Under the pieces are notes generated by a model. That model had not been told where the DNA came from. It saw only the letters and a list, made by a program, of their open reading frames with translations, and made no database searches. The position numbers were made by a program, and so were the translations under genes. Shown in pieces: positions 40,989 through 49,189 of a stretch of 64,000 nucleotides of DNA. The stretch is from assembly GCF_004801305.1 (NCBI RefSeq), contig NZ_SSOD01000004.1, positions 248,001 to 312,000 of the forward strand, in the 5' to 3' direction. How positions within the stretch are numbered: the first letter of the stretch is position 1; each line of letters opens with the position of its first letter. Source of the DNA: Pseudothauera rhizosphaerae. GTDB taxonomy: Bacteria > Pseudomonadota > Gammaproteobacteria > Burkholderiales > Rhodocyclaceae.

Positions 40989-42224
40989 CTACATGCCGAG
41001 CAGGTTGCGCACGGCGAGGCCTTCCCCCGCGAGCTGGGCGAGGAGTTCGCGCTGGTGGTCGAAATCGCGCGTCTCCATCTGCAGGATCACCTCGGTCATG
41101 CCCACCGGCACGTGCAGTTCGCCGCGGCGGTGCTCCACGTGGCGGATGTTCATGCCCAGCCCGGCCACGTTGCGGATCAGCCGCAGCAACTGGCCCGGTG
41201 CGTCGCTGATGGTGACCGCCACGCTCATCAGCCGGCCGCTGGACGCCAGGCCGTAGTCGATGGAGCGGCCGACCAGGGTCATGTCCACATTGCCGCCGGA
41301 GATCACGCACACCGCGCGCTCGCCGGCGCCGAGGGCAATCTTTCTCTGCATCAGCGCGGCCAGCCCGACCACGCCGGCGCCTTCGCCTATGGTGCGGGTG
41401 CGTTCGAGCAGGGTGACGATGGCTTCCGCGATGGCGTTGTCGTCCACGGTGACGATCTGGTCCACGTATTGCGCGATCACCCGGCGGGTGAGCTCTCCGG
41501 GGCGCTTGACCTTGATGCCGTCGGCGATGGTATGCGCGCCGGGCGGCACGTCCTCCAGGAAACCGTCGGTGAGGTAGTGCCGGTACGGGGCGACCGCCTC
41601 CGTCTGCACGCCGACGATGCGGATCGCCGGATTCTGCAGCTTGAGCGCCAGCGCGATGCCGGCGATGAGCCCGCCGCCGCCCAGGGGCACGACGGCCAGC
41701 GTCAGGTCCGGGGCGTCCTCCAGCATCTCCAGGCCGCAACTGGCCTGGCCGGCGATCACGTCCCAGTCGTCGTAGGGGTGGAGGAAGGCCAGGCCGTCGG
41801 CGGCGGCGATGCGGCGGGCCTCGTCGGCGGCCTGCTCCAGGTTCTCGCCCACCAGGCGCACGTCCGCGCCGAGCTTGCGGCAGGCCTGCAGCTTGGTGAG
41901 CGGGGCGTTGACGGGCATCACCACCACCGCGCGCAGCCCGGCCAGCGCCGCGGCGCGTGCGACGCCCTGGGCGTGGTTGCCGGCCGAGGCGGCGATCACG
42001 CCCGGCGGGCGGCCGGCGGCGAGCAGGCGGTCGATCTTGTGCGTGGCGCCGCGAATCTTGAACGAGCCGGTGCGCTGCAGGTTCTCCAGCTTGAACCGCA
42101 GCGGCACGCCGAGCTCATCGGAAAGCGGGTCATTGTGCCACTGGGCGGTGCGGATCACCGCGTCGGCGATGCGGGCGCGCGCCTGCCGCAGGGCGGGGAG
42201 GTCGAGGGGAATCGGGGCGGTCAT
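40989..42224 (-). CDS. ilvA: threonine ammonia-lyase with C-terminal ACT domain
   Basis: This 411-residue PLP enzyme converts threonine to 2-oxobutanoate for isoleucine synthesis or threonine catabolism. The PLP Lys lies in TGSFKIRGA (about residues 53-61), the substrate loop is SAGNHAQG, and the Gly-rich phosphate site is PLGGGGLIAG. A single ACT-like domain (about 330-411) is present, as in the shorter IlvA/TdcB-like type found in many betaproteobacteria. The ATG at 42224 gives the standard N terminus. It stands on the same strand as fbpA but is separated from it by a terminator. Confidence 0.93.
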   Translation of the reverse strand: MTAPIPLDLPALRQARARIADAVIRTAQWHNDPLSDELGVPLRFKLENLQRTGSFKIRGATHKIDRLLAAGRPPGVIAASAGNHAQGVARAAALAGLRAVVVMPVNAPLTKLQACRKLGADVRLVGENLEQAADEARRIAAADGLAFLHPYDDWDVIAGQASCGLEMLEDAPDLTLAVVPLGGGGLIAGIALALKLQNPAIRIVGVQTEAVAPYRHYLTDGFLEDVPPGAHTIADGIKVKRPGELTRRVIAQYVDQIVTVDDNAIAEAIVTLLERTRTIGEGAGVVGLAALMQRKIALGAGERAVCVISGGNVDMTLVGRSIDYGLASSGRLMSVAVTISDAPGQLLRLIRNVAGLGMNIRHVEHRRGELHVPVGMTEVILQMETRDFDHQRELLAQLAGEGLAVRNLLGM

Positions 42225-42319
42225 GGAAGGTCCTCGGACCGGCAGGGGAATGCGCCGATGCTGGCATCCGGCGCGCGATGCGGAAATTGGGGCCTGCCCG
42301 CATGGAGCGCGGCGGGCTC

Positions 42320-42352
42320 CAAAAGAAGAAAGCCGCCCGCGGGCGGCTTTCC
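42320..42352 (-). terminator. Rho-independent terminator of fbpA
   Basis: AAAGCCGCCC-GCGGGCGGCTTT (42329-42350) is a near-perfect palindrome; on the minus strand it is followed by CTTCTTTT. It lies 25 bases downstream of the fbpA stop. Confidence 0.82.
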
Positions 42353-42374
42353 GGGTACTGCGCGGGGCACCGGC

Positions 42375-43391
42375 TCAGCGGTAGCCGGCGCGGTCGAAGA
42401 TGCGCTGGGCTTCGGCCACGGAGGCGGACAGCCGGGTCATCGGCAGGGTGTCCACCTTGAAGCTGCCCAGCTTTTCCAGGGCGGGGTTGTTCACCTTGGT
42501 GGTGGGCACGGCCGGCCATTCGTTGTTGCCGTCGGCGAAGTAGATCTGCGCCTCGTCCGAAGCCAGGTATTCGAGGAACTTCACCGCGGCTTCCTTGTTG
42601 GGCGAGTACTTCAGCATGCCGGCGCCGGACACGTTGATGTGGGTACCGGTGGTCTTCTGGTTGGGCCACACGAAGCTCACCGCTTCCGCCGCCTTCTGGT
42701 CCTGCGGGCGCGGGGAGTTCATCAGGCGGGCGAAGTAGTAGCTGTTGGCGATCGCCACGCCGCATTCGCCGGCCGCCACCGCGAGGATCTGGTCGGTGTC
42801 GCCGCCGCGCGGGCTGCGCGCGAAGTTGGCCACCAGGCCGCGCGCCCACTGTTCGGTCTTCTCGGCGCCGTTGTGCTCGATCAGCGCGGCACCCAGGGAC
42901 AGGTTGTAGGGATGGCTGCCGGAGCGGGTGCACACCTTGCCCTTCAGCGCCGGGTCGGCCAGGTCTTCGTAGTTCTGCACCTGTTCGGCCTTGACCAGGT
43001 CCTTGTTGAACAGGATCACGCGGGCGCGGGTGGAAAAGGCGATCCAGGTGTCGGTGCGCAGGTGCGCGGGGATGCGCTCTTCCAGCACGGCGGACTTGAC
43101 CGGGGCGAACAGGCCCAGGTCGTCGGCCTTGGCCAGGCGGGAGGCATCCACGGTGATCAGGATGTCGGCCGGGCTGTTGGCGCCCTCGTTGCGCAGGCGT
43201 TCGATCAGCTCGTCTTCGCGGGCCTCGATGCGGTTGATCTTGATGCCGGTCTGCTTGGTGAAGTTGCCGTACAGCGCCTCGTCGGTCTGGTAGTGGCGGG
43301 CGGAGTAGATGTTCAGCTCCTGCGCCTGCACGGCCGGGGAAGCGAGGCCGATGGCGGCGAGGAGGGAGGTGGCGACTGCCTTCTTGATCAT
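42375..43391 (-). CDS. fbpA: ferric iron ABC transporter, periplasmic binding protein
   Basis: This 338-residue protein has a Sec signal peptide ending near VQA-QEL (residue 23) and the FbpA/FutA/AfuA fold, including NIYSARHYQTDEALYGNF near the N terminus and SYYFARL with the Tyr pair that binds Fe(3+). It captures ferric iron in the periplasm and hands it to the permease. The matching permease and ATPase genes lie 40 kb away (813-3729), an unusual separation. The promoter region carries a strong Fur box and the gene ends with its own terminator, so it is a separately controlled Fur regulon member. Confidence 0.92.
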   Translation of the reverse strand: MIKKAVATSLLAAIGLASPAVQAQELNIYSARHYQTDEALYGNFTKQTGIKINRIEAREDELIERLRNEGANSPADILITVDASRLAKADDLGLFAPVKSAVLEERIPAHLRTDTWIAFSTRARVILFNKDLVKAEQVQNYEDLADPALKGKVCTRSGSHPYNLSLGAALIEHNGAEKTEQWARGLVANFARSPRGGDTDQILAVAAGECGVAIANSYYFARLMNSPRPQDQKAAEAVSFVWPNQKTTGTHINVSGAGMLKYSPNKEAAVKFLEYLASDEAQIYFADGNNEWPAVPTTKVNNPALEKLGSFKVDTLPMTRLSASVAEAQRIFDRAGYR

Positions 43392-43480
43392 TTTGGGCTG
43401 CCTTCTCTAAACGTGGAAAGAACACTTTCAATACTAACGATACGAATTCGCAGTTGCAAATCATTCGTATTGGAGCTAAT

Positions 43481-43499
43481 GTTATTGAAAATCATTCTC
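43481..43499. promoter_or_regulatory. Fur box between fbpA and the DUF2325 gene
   Basis: These 19 bases (GTTATTGAAAATCATTCTC) match the Fur consensus at 15 of 19 positions. A second, weaker copy (AATCATTCGTATT region, about 43459-43471) lies 20 bases to the left. The pair sits in the 123-base divergent promoter region and probably controls both genes. Confidence 0.75.
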
Positions 43500-43514
43500 A
43501 AACAGGAGAAATGC

Positions 43515-43856
43515 ATGGACGCACTGATCGTAGGCGCCGACCGCCTGGGGAACATCCCCGAAGTACTGCAGCAGTTCGGCATCCGCATCGCGGCCCACGT
43601 GAGCGGGCGCGACTCCACCCACCAGCGCCGCAGCGCGCCGCTGCCGGCCGGCATCCAGGTGGTGATCCTGTTCACCGACTTCCTCGGCCACAACGTGATG
43701 CAGCGCTTCCGCGAGGCGGCCAGCCGCGAGGGGGTGATGTTCGTCTGTTGCCGCCGCTCGGTGTGCGCGCTGCAGGAGGCGCTGGGTCGGCGCATGAGCG
43801 AGGACGATTGCGGGGGCTGCGGCGGCAAGGACGGCTGCAAGCGCAAGAAGCACTGA
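43515..43856 (+). CDS. DUF2325 family protein
   Basis: This 113-residue protein has the DUF2325 pattern: MDALIVGADRLGNIPEVL at the N terminus, GRDSTHQRR, and VILFTDFLGHN, a Rossmann-like fold of unknown function. The C terminus is Cys- and Lys-rich (GCGGKDGCKRKK), with three Cys residues that could bind iron, zinc or an iron-sulfur cluster. AGGAG precedes the ATG at 43515; the upstream ATG at 43511 is in another frame. It is divergent from fbpA across a Fur-box region. DUF2325 genes are often found near iron and oxidative-stress genes, so a role in iron homeostasis is a reasonable inference. Confidence 0.9.
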   Translation: MDALIVGADRLGNIPEVLQQFGIRIAAHVSGRDSTHQRRSAPLPAGIQVVILFTDFLGHNVMQRFREAASREGVMFVCCRRSVCALQEALGRRMSEDDCGGCGGKDGCKRKKH

Positions 43857-43897
43857 ACCGCCCGGGCTGCCGCCCGAACCTCCGCCGGCGACGGGCG

Positions 43898-44452
43898 TCA
43901 GCGGATGTCGGGCAGGCCGGAGGGCAGGCTGTCCTCGAACACGAGGCGGCGCGCGCCGTTGAAGCGCTTCGTCCAGTAACGCGTGGCCATGCTTTCCACG
44001 CGCACCCTGCCGCCCCGCGCGGGGGCATGCAGGAACTGGTCGTCGCCCACGTAGATGCCCACGTGGGAGAAGTTGCGCCGCCGCGTATTGAAGAACACCA
44101 GATCGCCGGGCCTGAGTTGATTGCGCTCGACGTGGCTGCCCAGGCCGGCCATCTCGCGCGCGGTGCGCGGCAGTTGCAGGCCGAGGGCGTTGCGGAACAC
44201 GTTCTGCACCAGGCCGCTGCAGTCCAGCCCGGTCGCGGGCGAGGTGCCGCCGAAGCGGTAGGGGACGCCGAGATAGCTCCGACCCTGGTTCACCAGCTCC
44301 TGCGCGGTGCTGCCGCTGCCGACCATCAGGCTGCCGCCGGCCTGCGGCGCGGCAGGCGGCTCGCTGCCATGGGCCGCCGGGGAGGCGGCGCAGGCGAGCG
44401 CGAGGAGGGCGATCAGGAGCGGGCGGGAATACATTGCGCGGAATATACGCAT
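43898..44452 (-). CDS. secreted NlpC/P60 (C40) peptidoglycan endopeptidase
   Basis: This protein of about 184 residues has a signal peptide (RPLLIALLALACAASPAAHG) and an NlpC/P60 domain with catalytic Cys in GLDCSGLVQ, His in FSHVGIYV and His in FLHAPARGG. C40 enzymes cut between D-Glu and diaminopimelate in peptidoglycan stem peptides. There is no SH3 or LysM targeting domain. An ATG at 44434 would shorten the protein by six residues and gives an equally good signal peptide; no strong ribosome site separates the two. The gene is a single unit between convergent DUF2325 and the exonuclease-like gene. Confidence 0.88.
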   Translation of the reverse strand: MRIFRAMYSRPLLIALLALACAASPAAHGSEPPAAPQAGGSLMVGSGSTAQELVNQGRSYLGVPYRFGGTSPATGLDCSGLVQNVFRNALGLQLPRTAREMAGLGSHVERNQLRPGDLVFFNTRRRNFSHVGIYVGDDQFLHAPARGGRVRVESMATRYWTKRFNGARRLVFEDSLPSGLPDIR

Positions 44453-44499
44453 CCGCGGACCGGCTGTAAACCCTTGAAAACGGAGCGGAATCCAGATCT

Positions 44500-45144
44500 T
44501 CAGGTGGGCGAGGGGAACTGCCGCCGGGTGCGTTCCAGTTCGGCCAGCGCCCGGGCGCTGCCGATCCCTTGAACGGTGGCGCGGCCCTGCAGGGCGATGA
44601 AGAGCTGGGCGATGGCCCAGGCGTCCCCCAGGGCGTGGTGGCGCTGGAAGGTTTCGATGTCGAAGGCCTTCATCCACTGCGCGAGCCGCAGCGGCCCGTC
44701 CGGGCCCGTGTCGAACACCGCCGGGAGCAGCCACAGCAGGTCCAGCCACACTGGTTCGGGTTCGACGCCCAGCCATTGCGCCCAGGCGCGCTCCAGCGTG
44801 ACACGGTTGAAGCCGGCGTTGAACACCACCAGCGGCGCTTTGCCGCAGAATTCCAGCAATCCGCCCAGGGCGGCGGCCGGGTCCGGGTCCAGCGGCGCGT
44901 AATAGCTGTGCCGGGGATCGATGACGCCGCCGTCGATGGCGATGGCGCCCACCGCGAGCAGCCGGTCGCTTTCCAGGTCCAGTCCGGTGGCCTCGGTGTT
45001 GACCACCACGTAGCGGGTGTCGAAGTGGGGCCGTCCCAGGTCCGGCGCGGGCAGCGCCTGCCAGCGCGCCAATGCCTCGCGCACGGCGGGATCGTGCGCG
45101 GCGGATTCCGGGCGGCCGGGGCGGAGGCGGTCGAGCCAGCTCAT
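44500..45144 (-). CDS. DnaQ-like 3'-5' exonuclease fold protein with a degenerate active site
   Basis: The 214-residue protein has the DEDDh exonuclease fold, but two metal-binding Asp residues are replaced. Motif I, normally VVxDxETTGL, reads VVVNTEATGL (Asn49, codon at 44998-45000), and motif II, normally NxxFD, reads NAGFNRV (Asn113, codon at 44806-44808). The final HHALGDA motif (His169-His170, Asp174) is kept. Loss of two of the four acidic ligands should abolish normal two-metal catalysis, so it is probably a nucleotide- or nucleic-acid-binding pseudo-exonuclease. It overlaps the CNMP/CBS/DUF294 gene by four bases and is likely its partner. Confidence 0.82.
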   Translation of the reverse strand: MSWLDRLRPGRPESAAHDPAVREALARWQALPAPDLGRPHFDTRYVVVNTEATGLDLESDRLLAVGAIAIDGGVIDPRHSYYAPLDPDPAAALGGLLEFCGKAPLVVFNAGFNRVTLERAWAQWLGVEPEPVWLDLLWLLPAVFDTGPDGPLRLAQWMKAFDIETFQRHHALGDAWAIAQLFIALQGRATVQGIGSARALAELERTRRQFPSPT

Positions 45145-47039
45145 AGCTGATAGTCCAGCCGCAGGCGCGTCTGCAGCTTGCGCGCCTGGCGGAAGGCTTC
45201 CTTGAGGATGCGGCGGTCGAGCTCGTTGAGCGTGTCGGGATTGACCTTGTTGTCGCCCGGCGCGTCGTGGCGGGTTTCCAGGTGCTGGGCGCGCAGGCGC
45301 AGCAACTGGATGAAGTGGAAGCCGTCCACGATGGCGGCCACCTCGTCGGCGGGAATGCCCATCCTGACCCCCGACTGGCGCAGCCGCTGCACGGTGCCGC
45401 TGGCGCCGATGCCGGTGCGCAGCGCGAAGATGCGCGCCGCGTCCACGAACAGGCGCGCGCCGGATTTCTTCAGGTCCACGGTGCCGTCCTCTTCCAGCAC
45501 GAAGTCGCGCAGGCGCCCCAGCGGCGGGGCGACCTGCAGGGCATTGCCCGCCATCAGGCGCTGGAATGCGGAGTTGGCGCGGGCGGTCTTGTTGAGCCAC
45601 ACGCGCAACTGGTCACCCAGGCGCTGGTTGCCGTAGAGCACGCGGAAGTCGAAGAAGATGGAGGCGTTGAGCAGGGCCTGCGGGTCGGGCTCGCTGATCC
45701 ACTTGCCGAAGCGGTGCCGCCATTCCTCGGGCGTCAGGCACAGCTCGGGGTTGCTCGCCATGATGTTGCCCTTGCACAGCGGGAAGCCGCAGGCGGCCAG
45801 ATCGTCGTTCACGTCGCGGGCGAACTCCAGCAGGCGCAGCTTGAGGGGTTCCTTTTCCACCAGTTCGGGGCAGACGAAGATCAGGCCGTTGTCCTGGTCG
45901 GTGGACAGGGTCTGCTCGTGGCGGCCTTCGGAGCCGAAGGCGAGCCAGGCGTAGTCGATGCCGTAGAGGTCGTGGCGCTCCAGCGCCAGGGCGATGATGC
46001 GATGGGTCAGGGCATCGTTCAGCGCCGAGATGAAGCGGGTGAGTTGCTCCGCGCCGATGCCCTGGGCGATCAGGTTGAGGGCCAGTTCGCGGATGTCGGT
46101 GGCGGCGCGCTGCAGGGCCTCGATGTCGGCCGCCCCCTCGATGCTGGCGCGCACCTGGCGCAGGCTGATGCGCTGCAGGCTGAAGAGGTCGCGTTCGGAG
46201 ACCACGCCGGTCAGCTTGCCTTCGCCATCGACCACGAGAAGGTGGCGCACGCCGTGGGTGGCCATCTCCAGCGCGGCGTCGTAGGCCGAGGCGGTGGCCG
46301 GCAGCGTGCGCGGGGCGAGGGTCATGACCTCCTCGATGGGGCGGGCGAGGTCGAAGGCGGGCAGCACCACGCGCGGCAGCAGGTCGCTCTGGGTGAGGAC
46401 GCCCATCGGGTGCTGGGCTTCGTCGGCCACCACGATGCAGCCGATGCGCAGTTCGGCCATCTTCTCCAGCGCGGCGCGGGTGGAGGTGTCGGGCGTGACC
46501 CACACCGGCGCCTGCTTGATCAGGTTGCCCAGCGGCGTGGTCATGGTCTGCTGCTCGGCGGCGCGCTGGGCGAAGGTGGTCTGCAGCTGCTGGCGCGACT
46601 GGTTGAGCAGGCTGGCGATGTATTGCGTGCAGAACAGGTGGAAGACCGGGCTGATGCGCATCAGCGTCATGAAGTCGTCCACGCCGAGCTGGAACACGAA
46701 GCTGTCTTCCTCCGCCACGTAGGCGTTGGTGGAGGGGCGCTGGGCGGAGATGGCACCGATGGGGAAGCATTCGCCCGGCCCCATGGTCAGGGTGGAGTAT
46801 TCGGTGACCTTGGCCGGTCCGCTCTGGCGTGCCTGCACCTTGCCCCGCTGGATGATGTGGAAGTGGCGCGGCTGGCCCATCTCGGGGGTGAGGATCTCGC
46901 TGCCGCGGGGGTGGAAGGCCAGCACCGCGCGCTCGGCGAGAAAGGCCAGCGCCTCCGGTTCCATGCGGTCGAAGGGCGAGAAACGCTTGAGGAAGTCCGA
47001 ACTGGCGCCGACCAGCAGTTCGGGAGCGGTGTGGGTCAT
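45141..47039 (-). CDS. cyclic-nucleotide-binding/CBS/DUF294 nucleotidyltransferase-like signalling protein
   Basis: This 632-residue cytoplasmic protein has, in order, a cyclic-nucleotide-binding-like domain (about 15-150), a pair of CBS domains (about 170-300), a DUF294 nucleotidyltransferase-like domain (about 320-470) with GSEGRHEQTLSTDQDNGL, and a DUF294 C-terminal substrate-binding domain. The arrangement is that of GlnD-related proteins that regulate transport or acetate metabolism in many proteobacteria, but the target is unknown. The conserved G-S-x-G-R-x-E and DQDN motifs are intact. ATG 47039 was chosen over a GTG two codons earlier. The exonuclease-like partner overlaps the stop. 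Confidence 0.9.
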   Translation of the reverse strand: MTHTAPELLVGASSDFLKRFSPFDRMEPEALAFLAERAVLAFHPRGSEILTPEMGQPRHFHIIQRGKVQARQSGPAKVTEYSTLTMGPGECFPIGAISAQRPSTNAYVAEEDSFVFQLGVDDFMTLMRISPVFHLFCTQYIASLLNQSRQQLQTTFAQRAAEQQTMTTPLGNLIKQAPVWVTPDTSTRAALEKMAELRIGCIVVADEAQHPMGVLTQSDLLPRVVLPAFDLARPIEEVMTLAPRTLPATASAYDAALEMATHGVRHLLVVDGEGKLTGVVSERDLFSLQRISLRQVRASIEGAADIEALQRAATDIRELALNLIAQGIGAEQLTRFISALNDALTHRIIALALERHDLYGIDYAWLAFGSEGRHEQTLSTDQDNGLIFVCPELVEKEPLKLRLLEFARDVNDDLAACGFPLCKGNIMASNPELCLTPEEWRHRFGKWISEPDPQALLNASIFFDFRVLYGNQRLGDQLRVWLNKTARANSAFQRLMAGNALQVAPPLGRLRDFVLEEDGTVDLKKSGARLFVDAARIFALRTGIGASGTVQRLRQSGVRMGIPADEVAAIVDGFHFIQLLRLRAQHLETRHDAPGDNKVNPDTLNELDRRILKEAFRQARKLQTRLRLDYQL

Positions 47040-47155
47040 GGGCACGCGATCCGCGGAGAAAACGTGTCATTATCCAGCATCTGCCGTGCCGGCGGGCGGT
47101 TCGCCGGCGCGGCGCGGTTCAAGGCGTTCGGCGGCAAATCCTTCGGCGGGGCAAC

Positions 47156-47626
47156 ATGATCGGCGTATCCATTCCGGGTTACGGAAGTTTCGAACTGAGG
47201 CACGTGGTCACCGACTACAACGGCACCCTCGCCGTGGACGGCGTGCTGATCGACGGCGTGGCGGCCGCCCTGCGTTCCCTCGCGGAGCGGGTGGAGATCC
47301 ACGTCATCACCGCCGACACCTTCGGCCTGGCGCAGGCGCAACTGGCCGGCCTGCCCGTGACGCTGACCATCACGCCGCCGGAGAACCAGGCCGAGGCCAA
47401 GCTCGATTACGTGCGCGGGCTGGGGGCGTCCGGCGTGGTGGCGATCGGCAACGGGCGCAACGACCGCAAGATGCTGGAGAGCGCCGCCATCGGCATCGCC
47501 CTGGTGCAGAAGGAGGGTGCCTCCGCCGAGACCCTGCGCAGCGCCGACGTGGTGAGTGCCGGCATTCTCGACGCCCTCGATCTGCTGCGCCACACGGACA
47601 GGCTCAAGGCGACCCTGCGCTCCTGA
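47156..47626 (+). CDS. small HAD-superfamily hydrolase (soluble P-type-ATPase-like domain)
   Basis: This 156-residue protein has HAD motif I in VTDYNGTLAVDG (Asp near residue 20), motif III/IV in AIGNGRNDRKML and ends without cap domains. The N-G-T variant of D-G-T and the IGNGxND motif are typical of the minimal P-type-ATPase-like hydrolases found in archaea and proteobacteria. Substrate and partner are unknown. ATG 47156 is preceded by GGCGGGG. It is divergent from the CBS/DUF294 gene and convergent with phoH across a REP-like element. Confidence 0.83.
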   Translation: MIGVSIPGYGSFELRHVVTDYNGTLAVDGVLIDGVAAALRSLAERVEIHVITADTFGLAQAQLAGLPVTLTITPPENQAEAKLDYVRGLGASGVVAIGNGRNDRKMLESAAIGIALVQKEGASAETLRSADVVSAGILDALDLLRHTDRLKATLRS

Positions 47627-47670
47627 CGGCGGGGCTGCGCCGTGGACAGGGCCGTCGTGGGCGGCCTTGG

Positions 47671-47712
47671 CCGCGATGGGGCCGCATCGCGGGCAAGCCC
47701 GCTCCCACAGGG
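47671..47712. repeat. REP-like palindromic element
   Basis: Two overlapping perfect inverted repeats, CGCGATG/CATCGCG (47672-47690) and GCGGGC/GCCCGC (47689-47702), precede TCCCACAGG. Read on the minus strand this gives CCTGTGGGAGCGGGCTTGCC, the same core as the abundant REP elements I recall from Pseudomonas and some betaproteobacteria. It lies between two convergent genes, a typical place for REPs. Confidence 0.6.
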
Positions 47713-47727
47713 GAGAAGATCGCCGCG

Positions 47728-49146
47728 CTACAGCACTTCGGCCGCGTGGTCTGCGAGGCGCGAGCGTTCGCCGCGCTGCAGGGTGATGTGCCCCGAATGC
47801 GGCCAGCCCTTGAAGCGGTCCACCGCGAAGGTGAGGCCGGAGCTGCCTTCGGTGAGGTAGGGCGTGTCGATCTGCGCGATGTTGCCCAGGCACACCACCT
47901 TGGTGCCGGGGCCGGCGCGGGTGATCAGGGTCTTCATCTGCTTGGGCGTGAGGTTCTGCGCCTCGTCGATGATGAGGAACTTGTTGATGAAGGTGCGCCC
48001 GCGCATGAAGTTCAGGCTCTTGATCTTGATGCGGCTGCGGATCAGGTCCCGCGTGGCGGCGCGTCCCCATTCGCCGCCCTCGCCGGTGGTGCCGTTGAGC
48101 ACGTCCAGGTTGTCTTCCAGCGCACCCATCCACGGCGCCATCTTCTCTTCCTCGGTGCCGGGCAGGAAGCCGATGTCCTCGCCCACCGGCACGGTGACGC
48201 GGGTCATGATGATCTCGGAGTAGCGCTTGGTCTCCAGCACCTGGGTGAGGCCGGAGGCCAGCGTCAGCAGGGTCTTGCCGGTGCCGGCCTGGCCGAGCAG
48301 GGTGACGAAGTCGATGTCTGGGTTCATCAGCAGGTTGAGCGCGAAGTTCTGCTCCCGGTTACGCGCGGTGATGCCCCAGATGTTGTTCTTGTGGTGCGAG
48401 TAGTCGGTGAGCGTCTGCAGCACGGCGGTGCGCCCGGACTGCTCGGTCACCCAGGCCTGCAGCGCGTTCTCGCCGTCCTGGTAGACGAACTCGTTGATCA
48501 GCAGATCGGTGGCCAGCGGGCCTTTCACGCGATACCAGGTGTGGCCGTCCTCCTTCCACGACTCCATGCCTTTGGCGTGGGTCTCCCAGAAGTCGGCGGG
48601 CAGTTCGCGGGTGCCGGTGTAGAGGAGGTCGGTGTCCTCCAGCACCTTGTCGTTGAAGTAGTCCTGCGCCTCCAGGCCCAGCGCGCGGGCCTTGATGCGC
48701 ATGTTGATGTCCTTGGAGACGAGGATCACCGGCCGGCCCGGATGACGGTCGGCCAGGTGCATGACCACCGCCAGGATCTGGTTGTCGCCCTTGGCGGTAG
48801 GCAGGGCCTCCGGCAGCTCGACCCGGATCGCCTCCGTCTGCAGGAAGAGCTTGCCGCTGGCAAGCCCGCGGGAAGGCCCTTCCAGGGGGATGCCGTTGTG
48901 CATGTCCTCCGGCGAGGAGGTGACGATCTCGTCCATGGTGCGGCTGGCCTGGCGCGCGTTGCGCGCCACTTCGCTCATGCCTTTCTTGTTGTTGTCCAGT
49001 TCCTCCAGGGTCATGATGGGCACGTACAGATCGTGCTCTTCGAAGCGGAACAGGCTGGTGGGGTCGTGCATCAGCACGTTGGTGTCGAGGACGAACAGCT
49101 TGGTGGCGGGCTTGGACTTGGTGCTGCGGGTGACGCGCTTGGTCAT
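47728..49146 (-). CDS. PhoH-family ATPase with N-terminal PIN domain (PhoH2 type)
   Basis: This 472-residue protein has an N-terminal PIN endoribonuclease domain (about 15-160) with acidic residues in VLDTNVLMHDP and VSKDINMRIKA, followed by a PhoH ATPase domain with Walker A LLGQAGTGKT (about 275-284) and Walker B FLIIDEAQN. PhoH2 proteins unwind and cleave RNA, and a toxin-antitoxin-like or phosphate-stress role has been suggested. The length is normal. The ATG at 49146 begins a short basic tail. It lies 43 bases downstream of bcp in the same direction. Confidence 0.92.
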   Translation of the reverse strand: MTKRVTRSTKSKPATKLFVLDTNVLMHDPTSLFRFEEHDLYVPIMTLEELDNNKKGMSEVARNARQASRTMDEIVTSSPEDMHNGIPLEGPSRGLASGKLFLQTEAIRVELPEALPTAKGDNQILAVVMHLADRHPGRPVILVSKDINMRIKARALGLEAQDYFNDKVLEDTDLLYTGTRELPADFWETHAKGMESWKEDGHTWYRVKGPLATDLLINEFVYQDGENALQAWVTEQSGRTAVLQTLTDYSHHKNNIWGITARNREQNFALNLLMNPDIDFVTLLGQAGTGKTLLTLASGLTQVLETKRYSEIIMTRVTVPVGEDIGFLPGTEEEKMAPWMGALEDNLDVLNGTTGEGGEWGRAATRDLIRSRIKIKSLNFMRGRTFINKFLIIDEAQNLTPKQMKTLITRAGPGTKVVCLGNIAQIDTPYLTEGSSGLTFAVDRFKGWPHSGHITLQRGERSRLADHAAEVL

Positions 49147-49189
49147 CGGGCGGCTCGCTGGAGGAGTTGGTCGGCTGCGGGGGCGGTTC

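Noticed and set aside
40527-43514. A long plus-strand open frame running into the DUF2325 gene
   Set aside because: Only its end, from the ATG at 43515, is coding; the upstream part is antisense to the protease, ilvA and fbpA genes and has no recognisable domains.
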